Below, one piece after another: positions 58,420 to 64,000 of a stretch of DNA of 64,000 bases; within the stretch, counting starts at the first letter, position 1; each line of letters begins with the position of its first letter. The position numbers and the translations under genes were made by a program. Source of the stretch: Cyrtodaria siliqua (taxonomy: Eukaryota; Mollusca; Bivalvia; Adapedonta; Hiatellidae); contig JAWPHD010000298.1 of the NCBI GenBank assembly GCA_037043455.1, forward strand, positions 410,001 through 474,000, given 5' to 3'. The notes under the pieces were generated by a model. The model had not been told where the DNA came from. It did no database searches and saw only the letters and a program-made list of their open reading frames with translations.

Positions 58420-59360
58420 CGACGTTCTTACAACGTACATACAGCCTTATTAAAGACAAGCTTATTGCTCTCATTCAAAAAAACTTTGCTAAAGAAAATA
58501 CTACATTTTTGGCCGGTAACAATATTAAAGCGTTTTTTCTAATAGCAGTTTGGGCAATTACACTATGTGGACTTGCCATGAAGTTTGTGAATCACTTATT
58601 TTTCTATTAGATAATATTTTCGTCAGGTATGGGACTACCGTTTATAGACAAATTGTTAGTATCCCTATTGGTACGAAATGTGCACCCCTTGCCGCAGATT
58701 TGTTGTAATATTGCTATGAAAGAGATTTCATGTCGATTCATTCACCAAATAACCTAGCAGATGTTACAGAAACCTTTGATGACACCTCTCGGTATCTGGA
58801 TGACATATGGAACATTGACAGCACTGTATTTTCTACTATAGTTAATACTATATATCCTAAAGAACTTCAACGGCTAGGGGGCGTGAACGATAGCAAGCAT
58901 ATGTCACTACCGTTCATGAACAGTCTCAATCGAACCTAGACTGCAATATTTCGTATTTATCGTGTCCGGCCGTTTCCAAAGGTCCACTCTCATACTCTTT
59001 TAACAAAGCTAGTATTTCGGATACTAACGCTTTTTTTTCTCGATTTACATCTCTCTATTGAAAATGGTAAAATAATAAGCAAAATCTATGACAAGAGAGA
59101 TGATTTTAATTTTGATATTGTTAATTATCCCCATTTAGATGGGAATGTTCCCCGAGTAACTTCTTATGAGGCCTCTGTGTCCCATCTTATTCGTTTTTCT
59201 AGAGCTTGTACTCGAGTTGAGGATTTTGATATTCGTAATCTTTGTATAACTAAAAAGCTACTCCATCAGAGCTACCGTTACCATAAACATCGTGAAACCC
59301 TTGCACATTTTGGTGGACCCATTTACAGTTCGCCACTATGCTTTCCTCTTTAAATTTCCT
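58420..59360 (+). pseudogene. Penelope-like reverse transcriptase fragment
   Basis: Frames with shifts read NYTMWTCHEVCESLIFLLDN, YGTTVYRQIVSIPIGTKCAP, LAADLL then a stop, YCYERDF, TSRYLDDIWNIDSTVF and DFDIRNLCITKKLLHQSYR. IPIGTKCAPLAADLL and the catalytic RYLDD box are hallmarks of Penelope-like reverse transcriptases. Stops and frame changes mean it is dead. The GIY-YIG endonuclease expected in some Penelope elements is not seen. The 3' non-coding part (59360-59540) matches 61130-61370. Confidence 0.8.
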
Positions 59361-59539
59361 CTTTAAGACCGGACAGGCTGTGGACACTATGATGACGTCT
59401 ACCTAAAACCCAAAAGAACGGTGACGTTTGATGTTTGTCTGCAATATTGTCTTGTCTTGCCCTCAATGGTTTATTCTCTTGTTGCTCTGATTTCTACCAA
59501 GTCAATGAGTACCTTCTTTATGGCTTTCTAGGCTATTGT

Positions 59540-60830
59540 TTTTTGTATTTATACATACACAAGCATCTGTTTGTTTTACCTACGAGGGTGCTTCAAAAAG
59601 TTCTGTCACTAGGCATATATCCTTTGAACTGGATATTACACTGAGATAAAGTAGTGTATTCATAGTACTACTGGGTTCGCTCTCTTAAATTCCACAACAA
59701 AAATGAAAAATGTCCTGTTATTTATACCCCTGAATTACCTCCACCTACCACACCTGGATACTGGAATCTCTGAAAATGTCCTTGTTACAAAACGTTGTAA
59801 AAATTATTTGAATAATTCTATGCTTTCAAATTGTCTTGTACGCCATCTGTTGTTATTCGCCCATAATCCATGAAAATGATTGTCGAGAATTCGGAAAGAT
59901 CTTGCTGTACACCAGATATGAGTGAATGCATATCCCTTAATTTTAGCAGAAATAACACTGATTTTCTTCATTTTGTTTACGGAAATGTTATAATATCTTT
60001 TAAATGTCGTAATTATTCTCATAGTATTAATATGTTTTCATATTTTTTTACAAATCCTAGTCCTTCAGTGTTTAAATTTCATATTCAACACATTATTGTA
60101 GAATTTTGTATAATGTTTAGTGAATTATTGATCATCCAAAAACGCTATTTCAGAAGAATGCCCTTCCATTTAATGTCCATTTATCACTAAATTAATTTTA
60201 CACGTTAGCTTAAAATGTTAATTTCTAAGACAAAATCGTTTCATCTACCATGCTTAAATCCTAAATCTTGAAATGCACAAATATAACTGGTAATGTATGA
60301 GAAATTTCAAAGATCTTCGACAAGTACTTAAAGAGAAACAGGCATTTAAAAAAGTAACAATTAACATACCTGAAAAAAACTCAGGACGAAAATGCCTCAG
60401 TATGTATAAGTGATGTGTATTAAATGTTCCATAACGTTCGTCACATAAAAGATACAGCATTCATTTTACCATCAATGGAATGGTATTGAAACTCTCTTTC
60501 GTTTAGTACCAACCACCAACACTCACAACGAGCACATAATTGTTAAAACTCGTTAGTGACAGAACTTATTGAATGACCCTCGTATATTGCCTATTAATGC
60601 TGCCTTGTTGGTTAGAGAATAGCTCATGGCGGAGATTTATGTATTTACACTGTCACGTTTTATTGGGATGACAGTAGGGTAAGTGTGAGTTTTGGTGCAC
60701 CTTAGAACCTGGTTTAAACCCCAAGCGGATTTTTCTTTGCAACTGACCGTTCCAAGGCGGTAGCCCTATTGTCAACCTTTTATTTGTGTTTGCGACCTCA
60801 TATGCCGTTATTCCTTATTAATATTGCCAT
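59540..60830. repeat. dispersed repeat R1, reverse orientation, split by MITE
   Basis: acacaagcatctgtttgttt before 59581 continues at 60583 with ttgcctattaatgctgcctt, then gacagtagggtaagtgtgag, ccgttccaaggcggtagccc and ttgtcaacc. This is the reverse complement of the R1 unit of 4195-4925. It is joined on both sides to Penelope-like 3' sequence. Confidence 0.7.
59583..60582. mobile_element. 1000-bp mariner-type MITE
   Basis: Ends CGAGGGTGCTTCAAAAAGTT and its inverse (agaacttattgaatgaccctcg), flanked by TA at 59581-59582 and 60583-60584. The CGAGGGT..TTCAA end resembles many mariner-like TIRs. Inner frames on both strands do not read as a D,D34D transposase. Confidence 0.7.
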
Positions 60831-60839
60831 TCATGTTTG

Positions 60840-61370
60840 TCGTTTTGTATAACTAACAAGAAGCTACTCCATCAGTGTTATTACCATAAACTTCAATAAA
60901 CCTAGTAAACAAATCTTACCATAATCCTGATCTACCTTTAAAATATAAAAAATAGTATTTTAAGAAGTCTTTTGCGACAAACACTATCACAACACGACTT
61001 CTGTGATGATGTGATTTACATACTTCGTGAAGTCCTTGGTCATAATCACTTTCATACAATCTTTATTAAACTTGTTAAAACGTTAATCAAAAGAGGTTAT
61101 GGCCCTCCCATTTGAAACGCACTGCATGTTTAGTGGTTGACCCATTTACAGTTCGCCACTATAACTTACTCCTTTTGTATGCGATGACCGGACAGATTGT
61201 TGACCCTATGATGACTTCTACCTAAATTCTCAAAGGATGGTAGCGTTTGATACTTGTCTTAAATAGTGTCTTGTCGTACCCTAAATGGTTTGTTCTCTTG
61301 TTGCTCTAGTTTCTGCCAAGTTATTGAGTACTTGCTTTGGGCTTTCTGGGCTTTTGTTTTATTTTGTAAG
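60840..61370 (+). pseudogene. second Penelope-like 3' fragment
   Basis: Repeats the end of the 58420-59360 copy: ataactaacaagaagctactc, then ttaccataaac, cccatttacagttcgccact, gaccggacagattgttgac, and cttgttgctctagtttctgcc. It has an extra stretch of about 200 bp that is missing from the first copy, so the copies are differently deleted. Confidence 0.7.
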
Positions 61371-61429
61371 TAAATATATATAAGAACATATTATAATGAT
61401 TTATAAAGTATGATTTCTTTTAGAAAATC

Positions 61430-62405
61430 TAAAACAAGACTAAAATATATATAATAGTATCAAATAACTCTTTCATAGTATTAACTGTGTAGTACCTTTG
61501 CCGCATAGGATTAAAGTCTACACATTCCAACAAAATATGTTTGACCGTTAACGGTGCAAAACAGGATATACATTTTGGTAATTTCTCACCTTGTAATAAA
61601 TATGAATGAGTATTACGTGTATGCCTTGTCCTGCGCCGGGCTAGGACAACTTTTTCTCGACGAATGGGTCTACTAGAAGGACGTCATTCTCCGAGTAGCG
61701 ATTTAATTAGATGGAGTTTATTGTTCAATAACAAATTCCAAGCGGCTTGCCATGAGTTACGAATATATGTGTTAATACCACTTTTAAAATCAGTATAAGG
61801 TAATTTGGCATTAGATATATGTAAACCTAATGCTGCCTTAGCAACACTATCAGCTCTATGATTACCACGTATTCCTACATGGCTTGGAAGCCAGCAGAAA
61901 ATGATAACATTATCAACTATAAGAGAATTGAATTTTTCTAAAAGTTGAAGCACAACTGGGTTATCGTGTTTCATATTACCCAGGGCTTGAAGAGGTAAAA
62001 GGGAATCAGAAAATATAACAAAATGATCATAATCAGAGTCCTGAATGTAGTATAAGGCAAGTTCAGTTGCCTTAAGTTCAGCTGAAAAGATAGAGGCCTT
62101 GTCAGGCAGGCGGCTCTTTATGCTATGTTTGTGAACAACAGCTGCTACAGCTACCTTATCTCCATCTTTAGAACCATCTGAGTATATATGTTGAAAGTTA
62201 CTCTATTTCGATTTAATTTCATTTGTTACTATTACAAAGATCAAAAATAATTGTTGGTGTTTCCAAAGTCCACGGTGGAATTTGTGGTACTTTATACAAA
62301 TTAAGGTCGATTTCAGTGTCTCTTAATTTTAGTTTAAAACGAAGACCAAATGGTCGAATGGCCTTTGGTTTTCGAACACAAAGAGGTTTATAACTTGGAT
62401 TAAAA
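61430..62405 (-). pseudogene. I-type LINE fragment, RNase H domain
   Basis: Read from 62405 down: KPKAIRPFGLRFKLKLRD, then, after a frame shift near 62200, YSDGSKDGDKVAVAAVVHK, IFSAELKATELALYYI, FVIFSDSLLPLQAL, IIFCWLPSHVGIRGNHRADS and VAKAALG. D..E..D..D of RNase H (SDGS, SAEL, SDSL, RADS) are all present. After an in-frame TGA at 61684-61686 come VLARRRTRHTRNTHSYLLQG and LPKCISCFAPLTVKHILLEC, the typical tail with Cys-His motif. The reverse transcriptase is absent, as in a 5'-truncated insertion. Confidence 0.78.
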
Positions 62406-62439
62406 CATTATTGAAAGTTGGGTTTGAAGGGTTAGATAT

Positions 62440-62545
62440 TACTTTTGCCTTTTTGTTTGTCTGTTTGCGTGTTTGTTTCTGTGTTTTGTGGTTGACTGTC
62501 CTCCTTAAATGCTACTTTCCCTCTCCGATCTTTTTATATTTCTTA
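62440..62545. repeat. partial R1 copy, reverse orientation
   Basis: Contains gtttgtttctgtgttttgtg, gttgactgtcctccttaaat and gctactttccctctc, the reverse complement of the start of R1. Confidence 0.6.
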
Positions 62546-62559
62546 AGAGTGAATTTTAT

Positions 62560-63815
62560 GGTATACTGAAGGGCTAATGTGTCCGTCTGTGAGACAGTGA
62601 CAGTGCTCACACTGGCTATTTTAAGTTAATAGCCACTCCATTTTTAGATAAGAAAATAATAGCCAACTTTAATGAGTAAGAAAATTTGGTCAGTCGTAAG
62701 AGCCAAATTTTCAATCAGGTTTTATTAGACTATTAGACTATATCCTCTGGCTATATTTTTCTTTTTGTCACCACTTTCTCCAGGTGAAAGAAGTAGGAGC
62801 CTAGACTAGAATTCATTTAAAAGTAGGATTCCAGGAACTCCTTACACACTGATAAAAGAAAGAATGATTTGATTAAATAATGAATAGAAATCTACTTTAT
62901 GTATCTGTATTTATTCATCTATGTATCGTTTTTCTTTCCACCAACATGTGTTTGTAAAGGACAAATTTTTCTTATTCGATTATGTAAAAAACAAAACAAA
63001 AAATCCGAAATTATATACCAGCCGAAGTACTATGACACCGCGCTTTTATGGCCCGAACATTTCAAACATTTTATCGAAATACCATCAGTTACGAACTTTT
63101 TTCATGCATTAATGTGATTTGAATGCCAAAATGGTCCGTTTTTATCAAAGGGGAAAGAAAACACAACCCTAATAGTAGGATAATGTAGTTTTTATGTCAT
63201 TAATTGTCGATCTCAAAGTTGTGACAAACTGAAACTGCCGACACGAAGCCAGGCACAATATTCAAACTTCTTATTGTTTCATGTTTTAATTACTTTATTG
63301 CAAGTATTTTCACAGTTCACAATACACATGGGAGTTTGCTACCTATCGGGATCATGATGGGATAGCTATTAATGCAGGTGAAAGTAGCGCCTATATTCAT
63401 AATAATGCGTGCAATTAACCGCCATTGTCGGCTAACACAAATTAATTTCATCTCTTCGTAGTTTGTGTACAGAAAAAAAACAGGAAACTGTACCTACTGT
63501 TGGATGCGTAACGGATTGTCTGATTGGTCAATCGCCCGAAAGATAACAAATAACGGCATATCTGATTGGCTTTTCGGTCCATTGATCACATGATGTTTGC
63601 GTGTATCAACAATGCCGATTATCCGACAACGAAGTGCCAATTAAGGGAATTAGCAACTTTTACAAGCGATAATTGATAAGCGACCTATTTTTGCAGACAT
63701 ATGTGCGCAGCTGCATACTCTGCGTACAGGTAGCTACGCCCCTGAATTATTTTAGTCTGATGCCTTCTACTCATATCCCCACAACTTCCATGTATTTGAA
63801 TACTTGCTTATTTAC
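62560..63815. other. no gene seen
   Basis: AT-rich DNA with only short frames on either strand. Confidence 0.35.
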
Positions 63816-63822
63816 AGTCGAT

Positions 63823-63825
<3 letters not shown>

Positions 63826-63866
<41 letters not shown>

Positions 63867-63880
63867 AGTGAGTGTGTGTG
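63826..63880. repeat. (GT)n microsatellite
   Basis: About 18 uninterrupted GT units, then gagagtgagtgtgtgtgtgg. The Cys/Val frame across it is low complexity. Confidence 0.95.
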
Positions 63881-64000
63881 TGGAGACTTTTGAGTGGAGT
63901 GTTTATAAGGCTGTTACATCGGGAAGCCATTCACTACTTGTTTTGTGTTTTGATAATTGATGAATAATTTCCTAGTCGGTAGGGCATATTTAGGTAAGCC

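Noticed and set aside
1..64000. A CRISPR array or bacterial operon
   Set aside because: The repeats are tandem or inverted transposon types without spacers of even length, and the DNA has introns and eukaryotic elements.

Overview
This is animal nuclear DNA: AT-rich, intron-bearing, and dominated by transposons and tandem repeats. The repeat types (Penelope-like elements, a Polinton, tRNA-derived SINE-like units, TTAA and TA MITEs, I-type LINE fragments) suggest a lophotrochozoan, most likely a marine bivalve. The organism call is inference; nothing here names a species.

Region 1-15 kb holds the one host gene I can support. It is a small BRI3-like membrane protein of 70 residues on the + strand, split into coding exons at 4016-4037, 12675-12730 and 14767-14901. 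Splice sites and phases agree, a poly(A) signal lies at 14965, and a 5' UTR exon ending at 3269 is possible. The 8.6-kb second intron is full of insertions: a tandem 370-bp repeat, short GC-rich hairpins, CRE palindromes, two near-identical 652-bp TTAA (piggyBac-type) MITEs, a TATCTCAAG palindromic satellite, and a 4.5-kb element whose ends are degenerate CGTCTTTTCG arrays.

Region 15-33 kb is repeat debris: a 1.03-kb TA-flanked foldback MITE (17783-18813), Penelope-like fragments (21330-22440), and a large foldback element (25930-32560). The foldback arms are built of about 365-bp subrepeats, its centre is a tandem array of about 200-bp tRNA-like units, and its right arm carries a 2267-bp TIR transposon with a 3-bp target duplication. 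A THAP-domain fragment lies at 33109-33330.

Region 33792-46926 is the highlight: a complete but decayed Polinton/Maverick (adintovirus-like) element of 13,135 bp, with terminal inverted repeats and a 5-bp target duplication TGGGC. It encodes a protein-primed family B DNA polymerase, a retroviral-type integrase, a packaging ATPase, a major capsid protein, a penton-like minor capsid protein, and a set of small, mostly membrane proteins. The polymerase, integrase, ATPase and penton genes and at least two others carry stops or frameshifts, so this is a fossil provirus rather than an active one. Several small genes and a 192-residue membrane protein remain open. I found no adenain-type cysteine protease. 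The Polinton itself sits inside an older DNA transposon whose 25-bp inverted ends lie at 33331 and 47865.

Region 47-64 kb has no gene I recognise. It holds minisatellites, a 1.36-kb palindrome (55446-56802), Penelope-like reverse-transcriptase remnants (58420-61370) joined to the dispersed repeat seen in the BRI3-like intron, a 1000-bp mariner-type MITE with TA duplication, an I-type LINE RNase H fragment on the minus strand (61430-62405), and a GT microsatellite.
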